From the NCBI GenBank assembly GCA_902603705.1, contig CACKVQ010000003.1:1-64000 (forward strand): a DNA stretch of 64,000 nt, written 5' to 3'. Position 1 is the stretch's first letter, and every line of letters begins with the position of its first letter. Shown piece after piece: positions 56,134 through 64,000 of the stretch. Both the position numbers and the translations under genes were made by a program. Origin of the DNA: Puniceicoccaceae bacterium. Its GTDB lineage: Bacteria > Verrucomicrobiota > Verrucomicrobiia > Opitutales > Coraliomargaritaceae. The notes beneath the pieces are model-generated. The model did not search any database. It was not told the DNA's origin and saw only the letters and a list, made by a program, of their open reading frames with translations.

Positions 56134-57042
56134 ATGAATCTCCGATACAATCTATCTTTAGTGGTTAGATTGGGTGTGCTAATAGCAATTTTCCCTTTAG
56201 TTGTCCTTTCAAAATCTTGGACGAACACACAGGGCAGAAGCTTCTCGGGTGAGCTTATAAGTTTTTCGTCTGAAGAAGCGAAGATTAGAAGCTATAATGA
56301 CGGTTTAGTACATAAGGTTAAGCTAAAGAATTTATCTAAAGAAGATAAGCTTTACTTGGTAAATTTGTTAAAAGCAGAGAATTTAAAAAGTCGTGAATTT
56401 GATAGGGCTAAAATTCCTACTTTTGATCAAAGTGACTTTAAAGGAGGCAGCAGTAGTTGCTCACCCGCTTCCATGATGAGTTTCATAGTCTGGTGGAGCA
56501 GTCACTACCCTGAGTTTCACCGAGGAGGTAACTACGAGCAGAATGTTAAGAAAATCCAGAGATCCCTAGTAAATTACACTAATTCTAGCGGAGGCGGTTC
56601 TTCTTTTATGGATCTTGTTAATGCTTTAGAGGAATATTTTACTAAATATGTTAAGGGATATTCTTTTTACTATGATATTATCTTTTCGCCAGATTTAGAT
56701 CAAATGAAGCTTCACTCATTCGGATCTAATGCAGTAATATTATCAACCGAATGGTACGAGAAATCAGGTGGTAAATTTAAAAGCACAGCACTTCATGCGA
56801 CCAGTTTGCTTGGTTTTTCTGATGATAAATTTTATTTTAATACTTGGGGCAAACAATACGGTTTAGAGATTAATGAAATACCTAAATTAGGATTAGCATT
56901 TCTAAAAAATACATATGCACATTGGGCATTAGAAAATAAGCGACCATTTCTACAGATTAAAGACGATTCATATTCTAAAGTTTTTGGTGATATATGTTTT
57001 GTTAATAGCATATTAGTAGTAACTCCTCTTAAATTTAACTAA
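56134..57042 (+). CDS. SHD1-domain protein with C39-like cysteine peptidase domain
   Basis: A protein of 302 residues. An N-terminal hydrophobic segment (about 8-26) probably exports or anchors it. Residues about 28-78 form an SLA1-homology-1-like domain (WTNTQGRSFSGELISF and VKLKNLSKEDKLYL). Residues 100-290 look like a papain-fold C39-like peptidase: Cys109 in GGSSSCSPASMMSF, His221 in LHATSLLGF and Asn236 in FYFNTWGKQYG. The assignment is by motif only. It follows the mosaic secreted gene, so that protein or a surface protein may be its substrate. Confidence 0.65.
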   Translation: MNLRYNLSLVVRLGVLIAIFPLVVLSKSWTNTQGRSFSGELISFSSEEAKIRSYNDGLVHKVKLKNLSKEDKLYLVNLLKAENLKSREFDRAKIPTFDQSDFKGGSSSCSPASMMSFIVWWSSHYPEFHRGGNYEQNVKKIQRSLVNYTNSSGGGSSFMDLVNALEEYFTKYVKGYSFYYDIIFSPDLDQMKLHSFGSNAVILSTEWYEKSGGKFKSTALHATSLLGFSDDKFYFNTWGKQYGLEINEIPKLGLAFLKNTYAHWALENKRPFLQIKDDSYSKVFGDICFVNSILVVTPLKFN

Positions 57043-57124
57043 TCTCCTTGTTATCAAAATGGTGCAATTAAGCACTCCTTCTCGGAGGTCTATTTCTGGC
57101 CTTTTTTGGTTCTTTAGCTTGAGT

Positions 57125-57919
57125 TTATATATCATTAAGGACAGCCGCAATAGACTCGTGATTCAATTCCATATATATTTGGCAAAAATTAAGCATATCT
57201 TTTTTCAGAGGGGCAGTGTAGCAGATCGCGCCTTTTGGAAATTCGAATTCGTAGCAGTAGCAATGCAGTGCTTGGCGCTTGATCGGTAAGGCTGCTTCCA
57301 AGCGTGGTGTCCAACCCTGCTTGATAAACTCTATGTAGAGCATCTCATCAGGCCCGTAAATCTTGTCCCCGACGATGTGGTGTTCAATGTGTTCGGCGTG
57401 CACACGAATCTGATGCTTGCGCCCAGTCTCTGGACTAACACAGCAAAGGGTGTAGCCATTTTTTGTGATCAGTGGAATGAAACTAGTCCTGGCATTTTGC
57501 GCAGTTCGGTCATCTCTGACTTCTGATTTAACTATCACTGGTCCGCCTCGACGCTTAGCAATGGGCAAGTCAATTAGAACGGGTTCTAATAGTTTTCCCT
57601 CTAGTAGTGCAATGTAGGTTTTTCTTACGATTCTGTTCTGGATCGCCATCTGAAATTTGCGCGCGACAGAGGGTCGCTTGGCAAAGATGATAAGACCGCT
57701 AGTTTCGCGGTCCAGTCGGGAGACAAGATGAAGTTTTTCTAAGCCTGTATGCTCGCGTACTACACCGACAAGGCTCGACAAAGGGCCATTTTTTGAAGGG
57801 TGGCAGACAAGCCACCCAGGCTTGTTTATTATAATTAGATCGTTGTCCTCCTGTACGATCCATTTAGGAAAATCACTTGTATCTACAAGGGGGGCTTCTT
57901 CGCCATAAGGATCAGTCAT
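57125..57919 (-). CDS. RluA-family pseudouridine synthase
   Basis: A protein of 264 residues converting uridine to pseudouridine in rRNA or tRNA. The catalytic Asp70 is in HLVSRLDRETSGLIIFAK. Also seen are LIIINKPGWLVCHP, VRKTYIALLEG, and the C-terminal CCVSPETGRKHQIRVHAEHI, all typical. There is no S4 domain, so it belongs to the short RluA/TruC-like branch, and the target site cannot be named. It is the first ordinary chromosomal gene right of the island. Confidence 0.88.
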   Translation of the reverse strand: MTDPYGEEAPLVDTSDFPKWIVQEDNDLIIINKPGWLVCHPSKNGPLSSLVGVVREHTGLEKLHLVSRLDRETSGLIIFAKRPSVARKFQMAIQNRIVRKTYIALLEGKLLEPVLIDLPIAKRRGGPVIVKSEVRDDRTAQNARTSFIPLITKNGYTLCCVSPETGRKHQIRVHAEHIEHHIVGDKIYGPDEMLYIEFIKQGWTPRLEAALPIKRQALHCYCYEFEFPKGAICYTAPLKKDMLNFCQIYMELNHESIAAVLNDI

Positions 57920-57974
57920 GGCGAGTACAAAATGAAATACTTCTAATAAGAGTCATTTTCTTATAGATTAACTA

Positions 57975-58004
57975 AGCATAAAAAATAAATTTATTTTTTA
58001 TGCT
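57975..58004. other. Perfect 30-bp palindrome at the end of the SDR gene
   Basis: Arms of 15 bases (57975-57989 and 57990-58004) are exact reverse complements with no loop. It overlaps the last codons of the SDR gene and precedes the RluA gene. The AT-rich stem with only two G-C pairs at the base could act as a weak terminator or as a protein site. Confidence 0.6.
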
Positions 58005-58833
58005 GCTCGAGGCGCATCTTTCTGAGAATAAAGGCACCTATTCGGTTTATGACTACAAGGGGCATTTTACTGCAGAAGAAAACAATACAGCTATTTTTCC
58101 AACCGTTGACTATTAGGGTACGATTTTGAGCTACAGCGCTAAGAGTTTGTTCGGCGACTTCGTCGCAAGTCATATCCGGTGATAAAGCTCCTCCTTTACG
58201 CATCGGTGGATCTTTGAAGCCAGCGGCTTTAAAGAAGTTTGAGCGTGTTGGCCCTGGACATACAACTAATGCACGGACTTTAGTTCCACGTAGGTCTTCG
58301 CTAATGGCTAGTGACCAATTTCGCACGAAAGCCTTAGTAGCGCCGTAGGTTGCCAAAAAGGGAGTGGGCTGGAAGGCTGCTATAGACGCAACGTTGACAA
58401 TCGTACCCCCCGTATCTAGCATCTTTGGGAGCAGGCGAGCAGTCAAATCGACTACGGCTCTTATATTCAAGTCTATCATTGACAACTGTTTATATGATTC
58501 TAATTCGGAAAATTTTCCGTAATCTCCAAATCCGCTATTATTTATGAGTAATATTTCTCCTTTTGGCGCTTCGTATATTCTTTTTTTTATTGCTTTTACC
58601 GTCTCGCCTAGTGCCTTTGCATCACACAAATCCACAGGGTAATGAATGCCGTTTTTTCCTAAAAATATTTCTGGTCTAGTGCGAGAAAGGTTGCACAGCA
58701 TCAAATCAGGATTTATACTTAATATTGCTTTTATAATTGAGCAGCCAATTCCAGAGGATCCGCCCGTTATAATAACTACGGAGAAGCGGCTAAAGTACTC
58801 CAAGTGCCTTGTATATGTCTTCGATATTGGCAT
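57991..58833 (-). CDS. Short-chain dehydrogenase/reductase
   Basis: A protein of 280 residues of the classical SDR fold: NAD(P) motif TGGSSGIG (23-30), LLINNSGFGDYG, catalytic Ser150 in VNVASIAAF and Tyr163-x3-Lys167 in TYGATKAFV, then VCPGPTRSNFF. The C-terminal region has a hydrophobic stretch (about 245-270) that may attach to the membrane, as in DltE-like or 3-ketosphinganine-reductase-like members. Substrate unknown. It is divergent from the hibernation factor gene. Confidence 0.85.
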   Translation of the reverse strand: MPISKTYTRHLEYFSRFSVVIITGGSSGIGCSIIKAILSINPDLMLCNLSRTRPEIFLGKNGIHYPVDLCDAKALGETVKAIKKRIYEAPKGEILLINNSGFGDYGKFSELESYKQLSMIDLNIRAVVDLTARLLPKMLDTGGTIVNVASIAAFQPTPFLATYGATKAFVRNWSLAISEDLRGTKVRALVVCPGPTRSNFFKAAGFKDPPMRKGGALSPDMTCDEVAEQTLSAVAQNRTLIVNGWKNSCIVFFCSKMPLVVINRIGAFILRKMRLEQHKK

Positions 58834-58912
58834 TTTTTTTGCTTAGTCAGGTATAAGCGGTGAGACTACTCAGTACCATTAATAGTAACCAATAATAAAA
58901 AGAGTAATAAGT

Positions 58913-59284
58913 ATGAAGCAACATGACGTTATCATTTCTGGTTCGAATATGGAATTAACTGATTCTATAAAAAATATGGTTTATGAGAAGGTTGAAAAAT
59001 TATACGAACATGAGGATCGTATCATTCGAATGCGTGTAGAGCTCGAATATGATCCTCATCAATCTACGCACCAAAAAGAATTTATAGCAAAAGGGCAACT
59101 TGTTGTGAGAGGAAACGACCACTTTGCTTCTGCTGCCACCGATGATCTTTACAAATCCATTGATGAGCTAGTAAGTAAGCTAGACCGCATGCTTCGTCGA
59201 CGCTCACGTTTGAAAAAAGTGAAGCGTAAAGACGTACACCTTGTAGATATACCATCGTACATTCCCAAAGCTGTAAGTTTTTAG
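58913..59284 (+). CDS. Ribosome hibernation promoting factor / RaiA family
   Basis: A protein of 123 residues of the sigma-54 modulation (HPF/YfiA) family. It has DVIISGSNMELTDSIKNMV, a central KEFIAKGQLVVRGNDHFASA, and DDLYKSIDELVSKLDRMLRRR with a basic end. It lacks the long C-terminal dimerisation domain, so it is the short form, which blocks ribosome decoding sites in stationary phase. A short 13-residue tail ends IPSYIPKAVSF. Confidence 0.9.
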   Translation: MKQHDVIISGSNMELTDSIKNMVYEKVEKLYEHEDRIIRMRVELEYDPHQSTHQKEFIAKGQLVVRGNDHFASAATDDLYKSIDELVSKLDRMLRRRSRLKKVKRKDVHLVDIPSYIPKAVSF

Positions 59285-59456
59285 TATTTTTCTAACGATA
59301 CTTCAGTTAAGAATTGCTTATCAGTATCTGTAGGCTTTTCTCTATGAAGCTTCTATAAGTAAAGTTTATATACTTTATTTAGCTGCATAGGCTATTTTTT
59401 TAAAACTTCTGCTTGATCTAGGGCGTATGCTTTGTCTTGATCCCGAATTCCAAAAT

Positions 59457-59533
<77 letters not shown>

Positions 59534-59590
59534 TTATAGGGCTCTTTTGGAAAAAGGTATTTTATAATAATTATATGCCTTAATGAGCGT

Positions 59591-60949
59591 CTATAGATGG
59601 TATGTAATCAAGGGATCAGGATCGAGAATTTTTGCCTGTGGTAGTCTTGCAGTTAACTCCTGCGAAAACCACTTTCGGGCATCTTGGTCTCCATGTGTTA
59701 ATACAATCGAACGAGCTTCAGTTTGCGTAGCATATTCGAGTAGTTGATCACGGTCGGCGTGGCCGCTGAGGTCGAATTGATCTATACTAGCTTGGATCGG
59801 AGCTGCATAATCTAGCGCATCAAAAAAGAAGTTTTCCTCATTTCGATTTGATAATAGCTGTCCACCAGGAGTATCGGGATCACAGTAGCCGACGAAGCAA
59901 ATACCATTTTTAGTATGAGGAAGCAAGGATGCTGCCAGTTTATAAGAAGGGGTGTGCTCTATCATCATTCCACTGCTCACAATGTAGATGCCCTTTCGTG
60001 TTAGATCACGACCTGGGCGCGTATTTAGATCCACAGACCTCACATCCATCTTTTCGAGCATCTTAATATCGAAGTCGATGAGTTGGGTTTGCTGACGTAT
60101 TTTATCAAAATGCCCGCATATCGCCATGCCCAGACCAGCCGCGTAAACTGGTGCCTTAGGTATTCGGCAGCGGTTGCGGGACTCGTAAATGATTTTGAAT
60201 AACTCCTGCATTCGCCCAAGGGCAAATACAGGGATGAGACAACTACCACCCCGATCTAGAACTGTACTTATTTGGCTCACAAGACGATCTACTTCGGTTG
60301 CTCTATTCTGGCCCAATTCTCGTCCCTTCGCTCCTCGAGTGGTCTCTAAAATAAGCGTATCAACAGGTCCCTTTGGTAAACTCGCACCGGGTAAGGTCCG
60401 CTGGTCATCGAATAGTACGTCACCTGAGAAGACAATTCGCCTATGCTTATAGATTAGTTCAATAGTTGCTGCGCCTGCGACGTGGCCGGCACGGTGTAGA
60501 ATAACTTCGATTTGATCGTTGCCTTTATTATAGATTTCACCCCGTTCGAAACGCTGAATAACAAGCTGATTATTTAATTGAGCCACATCACGGTGTAAAA
60601 AGAGTGGATACTCTGAGACGCCGTGCTCTTCGCGCTGGCGCTTCATGACATTGATTGAATTTCTCAGCATGCGAGGTACTAAAGTTACGTTTGGCGCTGT
60701 CGTGACCACAGGAGTCCTTGGGTTATAAGCAGTAACTACGGGTAGTGATCCTAAGTGATCTAGGTGGCAGTGTGTGAGTACAATAAGATCTAGTTCGATA
60801 TTTTCGATCGCTTCGAAGTCGGGTAGGGCGTCATAACCCATCATCTTAGGGTGGAGGCCAGAATCAATCAGGATATTGAACGCGCCCAGTTGTACAAAGG
60901 TACAATTGGCACCAATTTCTCCATAGCGGTTTAAATCAGTCAGATTCAT
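59591..60949 (-). CDS. Beta-CASP metallo-beta-lactamase-fold RNase (CPSF-like)
   Basis: A protein of 452 residues. Metal motif H-x-H-x-D-H at 60-65 in VLTHCHLDHLGSLP, HAGHVAGAATIEL, FSGDVLFDD, then the beta-CASP part with GSCLIPVFALGRMQEL, IVSSGMMIEHTPS, and QFDLSGHADRDQLLEY, closing with VLTHGDQDAR. These mark the archaeal-CPSF2/bacterial RNA-processing branch. There is no DRAP domain. Role: likely exo- or endoribonuclease in RNA turnover. It is divergent from the purF-like gene. Confidence 0.88.
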   Translation of the reverse strand: MNLTDLNRYGEIGANCTFVQLGAFNILIDSGLHPKMMGYDALPDFEAIENIELDLIVLTHCHLDHLGSLPVVTAYNPRTPVVTTAPNVTLVPRMLRNSINVMKRQREEHGVSEYPLFLHRDVAQLNNQLVIQRFERGEIYNKGNDQIEVILHRAGHVAGAATIELIYKHRRIVFSGDVLFDDQRTLPGASLPKGPVDTLILETTRGAKGRELGQNRATEVDRLVSQISTVLDRGGSCLIPVFALGRMQELFKIIYESRNRCRIPKAPVYAAGLGMAICGHFDKIRQQTQLIDFDIKMLEKMDVRSVDLNTRPGRDLTRKGIYIVSSGMMIEHTPSYKLAASLLPHTKNGICFVGYCDPDTPGGQLLSNRNEENFFFDALDYAAPIQASIDQFDLSGHADRDQLLEYATQTEARSIVLTHGDQDARKWFSQELTARLPQAKILDPDPLITYHL

Positions 60950-61336
60950 TTTTGGGACTTAGTGGTATCATTAAATAACGAAGGGTGTCTTAGCCTACCC
61001 ATAGATTAGTAAAATCAATCTCAATAGAGAAAATAGTACGTAACGCTGTGTCGATGACTTTGATATTTAAACGGATGATGAAACGCACATAATAGCAAGA
61101 TTATGTAGTTTATGCCATTTTTTAATCTTTCAGAGTAGTCTAATGTTCAAAAAATACCCGCGTATGTAGAACCTGCAGGCAGAGAACACATTATGAATCA
61201 TAGCCTATCAGTGATGGGCTATTCTATGGAAAATAACTAATGGGATGTAATTATTGCTTGTCTGTTGCGTGCTTACTTAATTGAAAGAGATGGTGTTAGT
61301 TTCTCTTTATTATTATTGAGCTGATCTTTTCATTAT
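60950..61336. other. 387-bp divergent intergenic region
   Basis: No gene or known RNA is supported. It separates the beta-CASP gene from the purF-like gene and must hold both promoters. A weak imperfect hairpin lies near 61201-61230. I see no purine riboswitch pattern. Confidence 0.5.
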
Positions 61337-63250
61337 ATGAGTGATATACTGAAGCATGAATGCGGCATTGCATCGATACGCCTCCTGAAGCCCCTATCTT
61401 ATTACCAAGAGAAATACAACACGCCTTTATACGGCTTTAACAAGCTTTTCCTACTGATGGAAAAGCAGCACAATCGTGGTCAAGATGGCGCTGGTATTGG
61501 GTGTGTAAAGCTTGATGCGAAACCTGGTGAACCTTATATGGCTCGGCAGCGCTCCACAGACTCGAACTCCCTTTCTCGTATATTCAATGGCCAATTAAAA
61601 ACTTACCAGAAGATGATAGATGATGGAATTATCCATCCTGAGTTCCCTCAGACGGTGAAAAATCAATTCGAGTTTGGTGGTGAGATATTACTCGGACACC
61701 TTCGATACGGGACTTCCGGTGTTTGTTCCTCTAGCAGTTGTCATCCTTACGTGAGGCAGTCGAATTGGCCAACTAAGAATCTTATGTTAGCAGGTAATTT
61801 TAATATAACCAATGAGAAGGAACTCAATAATGGCCTGATTAATCGTGGTCAGCACCCAATATTTGGCACTGATACCCAAGCTGTACTCGAAGAAATTGGT
61901 TTCCATCTGGACGAAGCACACGACGCGATCTACCATAAAATGCGCGATCAGAATATCGATGGCAAAAAGATACCTGGTATTATCAGTAAAGAACTAGACC
62001 CAGTTCGTATTTTGAAAAAATCGGCAGCAAATTGGGACGGTGGGTACGCCATAGCAGGGCTCATCGGTAACGGTGACTCTTTTGTAATGCGTGATCCTCA
62101 AGGTATACGTCCCTGCTTCTATTTTCACAACGAGGAGGTCATTGCCTTTGCCTCCGAGCGCGTTGCTCTTATGACAATATTCGATGAGCCGATTGAAAAC
62201 GTTCACGAGCTCGAGCCTGGCACTGCCACGGTCGTAAAGAGTAATGGTTCCATCTATTGCGAGCGGTACACAGAGCCGAGAAATATTACTCCTTGCTCAT
62301 TTGAGCGTATTTATTTTTCGCGTGGTAACGATGCCGATATTTATTCAGAACGTAAGGCACTAGGTGCTGCTTTGCTCGAGCAATTAGTGCAAGCAATTGA
62401 TAACAACTTTGCTGAGAGTGTCTTCAGTTTTGTTCCGAACACTGCCGAGATGGCATATTATGGGCTCCTAGAATCAATGCGACTACATCGGAGGGAAGAA
62501 GTTCGCGATCGCCTGCTAGAGGCACAAAAAGACGGCTCCATTAATGCTGAATTAATTGATGAGCTCATTATGGATGGCTGGCCGCGTGTCGAAAAAATTG
62601 CTCATAAGGATGTAAAGCTACGTACATTTATTTCTCAAGAAGAGGATCGTGCTAAACATGTATCACATGTATACGATATAACATATGGTGTCGTCTCAGA
62701 AAAAGACTGTCTTGTTTGTATAGATGACTCCATCGTACGCGGAACTACATTGAAGGAGTCGATCCTCAAAATTCTTAGCCGCACGAACCCGAGGAAAATT
62801 GTGATTGCCTCTACAGCGCCTCAGATTCGTTATCCCGACTGCTACGGTATTGACATGTCAGAGCTAGGGAAGTTTATCGCTTTTAAGGCTACGATTGAGT
62901 TAATTAAAGAAGATGGTTGCGAAGATCTATTATTAGATGTCTACCAAGATTGTGTTGAACAAGCAGGGCTGCAACCTAGTGATATGAAAAACCACGTGAA
63001 GCGTTTGTACGATCGCTTTACTCTTGAGCAAATATCCGCTAAGATCGCTGAACTTGTTTACCCGAAAAATGTCCCTTGGAAAGGTGATCTGGAAGTTGTT
63101 TTTCTGACCGTTGATAAGATGCGCTCAGCCATTCCCAAACACAATGGGGACTGGTACTTTACGGGAGAATATCCTACCCCTGGTGGTTATATGACGCTCA
63201 ACCGTGCTTATATTAATTACTACGAAAACAAGTCTGGTAGGGCTTATTAG
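61337..63250 (+). CDS. purF: Amidophosphoribosyltransferase-like protein, long form (637 aa)
   Basis: First committed step of purine synthesis: PRPP plus glutamine to phosphoribosylamine. The class II amidotransferase nucleophile is Cys9 after a short propeptide (MSDILKHECGIASIRLLKP), followed by EKQHNRGQDGAGIG, LLGHLRYGTSG, and FVMRDPQGIRPCFYF. The phosphoribosyltransferase part has YFSRGNDADIYSERKALG and the PRPP loop VCIDDSIVRGTTLKESI near 459-473. Usual PurF has 470-510 residues; here insertions (about 70-115, and 380-450) and a C-terminal extension make it longer, as in some Bacteroidota. It could be the only PurF or a paralogue. Confidence 0.85.
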   Translation: MSDILKHECGIASIRLLKPLSYYQEKYNTPLYGFNKLFLLMEKQHNRGQDGAGIGCVKLDAKPGEPYMARQRSTDSNSLSRIFNGQLKTYQKMIDDGIIHPEFPQTVKNQFEFGGEILLGHLRYGTSGVCSSSSCHPYVRQSNWPTKNLMLAGNFNITNEKELNNGLINRGQHPIFGTDTQAVLEEIGFHLDEAHDAIYHKMRDQNIDGKKIPGIISKELDPVRILKKSAANWDGGYAIAGLIGNGDSFVMRDPQGIRPCFYFHNEEVIAFASERVALMTIFDEPIENVHELEPGTATVVKSNGSIYCERYTEPRNITPCSFERIYFSRGNDADIYSERKALGAALLEQLVQAIDNNFAESVFSFVPNTAEMAYYGLLESMRLHRREEVRDRLLEAQKDGSINAELIDELIMDGWPRVEKIAHKDVKLRTFISQEEDRAKHVSHVYDITYGVVSEKDCLVCIDDSIVRGTTLKESILKILSRTNPRKIVIASTAPQIRYPDCYGIDMSELGKFIAFKATIELIKEDGCEDLLLDVYQDCVEQAGLQPSDMKNHVKRLYDRFTLEQISAKIAELVYPKNVPWKGDLEVVFLTVDKMRSAIPKHNGDWYFTGEYPTPGGYMTLNRAYINYYENKSGRAY

Positions 63251-63771
63251 TAGGTCATTAACTCACTTACTTTGGCTTTTGCTGCTTTCGTTTCGGCTTC
63301 AGCCGCTACTATCCTGCGCTGTCGCTCTATCGCCTCAGCACGTTGCTTTTGCACATTGAGCAGTTCATTTCTTGCAGCCTGAGCACGTTGTTCAGCCTCG
63401 AGAACTTCTTGGTCAGTTACACTGAACCCTCGAGCGATATCGCGTTCTGTTTCGGCCTCAAGGATTGCCGCTTTTTGAGCTAGTCGTTCTTGTCTGATTC
63501 GTGCCTGGTCCGCGCGCTCCTCGAGCTCGCGCTTGTCTTGAGCACTTCCTAATATACCTCCGATGATCGCTCCTGCGCCAGCACCTACTGCGGCACCATC
63601 ACCAGATTCATCCGATTGGTGACCAATGACAGCGCCTAAAACAGCACCAGCAGCTGCTCCTAAGGCTGCTCCTTCTCTAGTCTTTATGCCTGGATCATAG
63701 CTAGAGCATCCAATGGTAAAGTAAAGTGCCGCACATAATAGGGCACACGAATTTAAATGTTTTGTTATCAT
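63247..63771 (-). CDS. Glycine-zipper outer-membrane lipoprotein
   Basis: A protein of 174 residues. A lipoprotein signal ends at Cys22 (TIGCSS). Two glycine-zipper helices (about 34-75: GAALGAAAGAVLGAVIG and AAVGAGAGAIIGGILG) are followed by a charged coiled coil rich in Ala, Glu, Arg and Gln (about 80-170). This matches the Rick_17kDa/OmpA-like glycine-zipper group that inserts in membranes. It is convergent with purF and the two genes overlap by four bases at their stops. Confidence 0.8.
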   Translation of the reverse strand: MITKHLNSCALLCAALYFTIGCSSYDPGIKTREGAALGAAAGAVLGAVIGHQSDESGDGAAVGAGAGAIIGGILGSAQDKRELEERADQARIRQERLAQKAAILEAETERDIARGFSVTDQEVLEAEQRAQAARNELLNVQKQRAEAIERQRRIVAAEAETKAAKAKVSELMTY

Positions 63772-63826
63772 AGTTTAAATAATATGAATTTTTTTATCCT
63801 GATCAAGTTGATATGCTTATTAGAAT

Positions 63827-64000
63827 TTACACACTAATGGCTATGATTATATCGTCTACAGATTTGGCATTCTTAATTTGCTCGCGCACTAGTGGGCTCC
63901 TGCAATTTTTCGCAATTTCTGCTAATGTGGCAAGATGTCCATCACTATCACCCTTAGGGCTAATAATGAAAAATACTAAGTCTATAGCATCCTCCAGTCC
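63827..64000 (-). CDS. PTS EIIA-type (PtsN/fructose) protein, 3' end only
   Basis: An open frame running in from the right edge encodes 57 residues and a stop at 63827-63829. Its sequence GLEDAIDLVFFIISPKGDS, then HLATLAEIAKNCRSPL and VREQIKNAKSVDDII matches the last third of mannitol/fructose-type EIIA domains. The phosphorylated His should be upstream, outside the window. It may be a regulatory PtsN or part of a transporter. Confidence 0.75.
   Translation of the reverse strand, partial: GLEDAIDLVFFIISPKGDSDGHLATLAEIAKNCRSPLVREQIKNAKSVDDIIIAISV

Overview
The window looks like chromosomal DNA from a marine member of the phylum Verrucomicrobiota, probably class Opitutia (Puniceicoccales/Opitutales). 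This is inferred from the gene set: an LPS-type outer membrane (BamA, Skp/OmpH, LpxD), a PEP-CTERM protein beside DUF1501 and DUF1800 proteins, several sulfatases, tagaturonate epimerase of the UxaE family, secreted proteins ending in type-3 calcium repeats plus a short C-terminal 'SxDLxxW...FFR' module, and a very long glutamate synthase. I checked the upstream region of about 20 start codons and found no clear Shine-Dalgarno sequence; starts sit in A/T-rich leaders. No rRNA operon or CRISPR array was seen.

Layout. 0-10 kb: cysJ, a 1920-residue gltB, tRNA-Pro(GGG), a secreted trypsin-like protease and a YugP-type membrane zinc protease. 10-26 kb: a housekeeping block on the plus strand, with a small thioredoxin, then rplY-pth-rpsF-ssb-rplI-dnaB, then bamA-skp-(terminator)-lpxD-prs-small zinc ribbon-guaA, then hisD, hisC and hisB with one inward-facing nucleotidyltransferase gene. 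26-31.5 kb: msrA and a tight minus-strand trio (DUF1800, DUF1501, PEP-CTERM). 31.7-46.6 kb: a sugar-acid and sulfated-glycan region. Its centre is a compact minus-strand operon whose gene order follows the steps of L-galactose oxidation: aldo-keto reductase, lactonase, L-galactonate 5-dehydrogenase and tagaturonate epimerase, followed by an NhaC-type transporter, a secreted metal-binding-like protein and an outer-membrane barrel. Two sulfatases, a serine hydrolase, a LacI regulator and a PF10091-type glycoside hydrolase lie next to it. L-galactose is a building block of red-algal galactans, so these genes may work together on algal polysaccharide; that link is an inference.

46.7-57 kb: an AT-rich integrated island. 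A tyrosine recombinase lies next to a 53-bp copy of the 3' part of tRNA-Ala(GGC). The intact tRNA lies 8.4 kb away and carries the same 53 bp. Inside, two large secreted calcium-binding proteins are each followed by the same perfect 213-bp block and then by a headless 48-codon integrase tail, so the island holds one full integrase and two extra, diverged integrase 3' ends. Around tRNA-Ala there is a roughly 256-bp inverted repeat carrying the promoter and signal-peptide region of small secreted paralogues. The copy outside the att repeat is a mosaic of the two inside. A membrane-anchored trypsin-like protease, an SHD1-plus-C39-like protease, a 136-bp MITE-like hairpin and a pair of 20-bp tandem repeats complete it. 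The picture is of an island that accretes and shuffles modules of secreted proteins.

57-64 kb: chromosomal genes again, namely an RluA-type pseudouridine synthase, a short-chain dehydrogenase, a ribosome hibernation factor, tRNA-Arg(ACG), a beta-CASP metallo-beta-lactamase RNase, a long PurF-like amidotransferase, a glycine-zipper lipoprotein and the 3' end of a PTS EIIA-type protein cut by the window edge.
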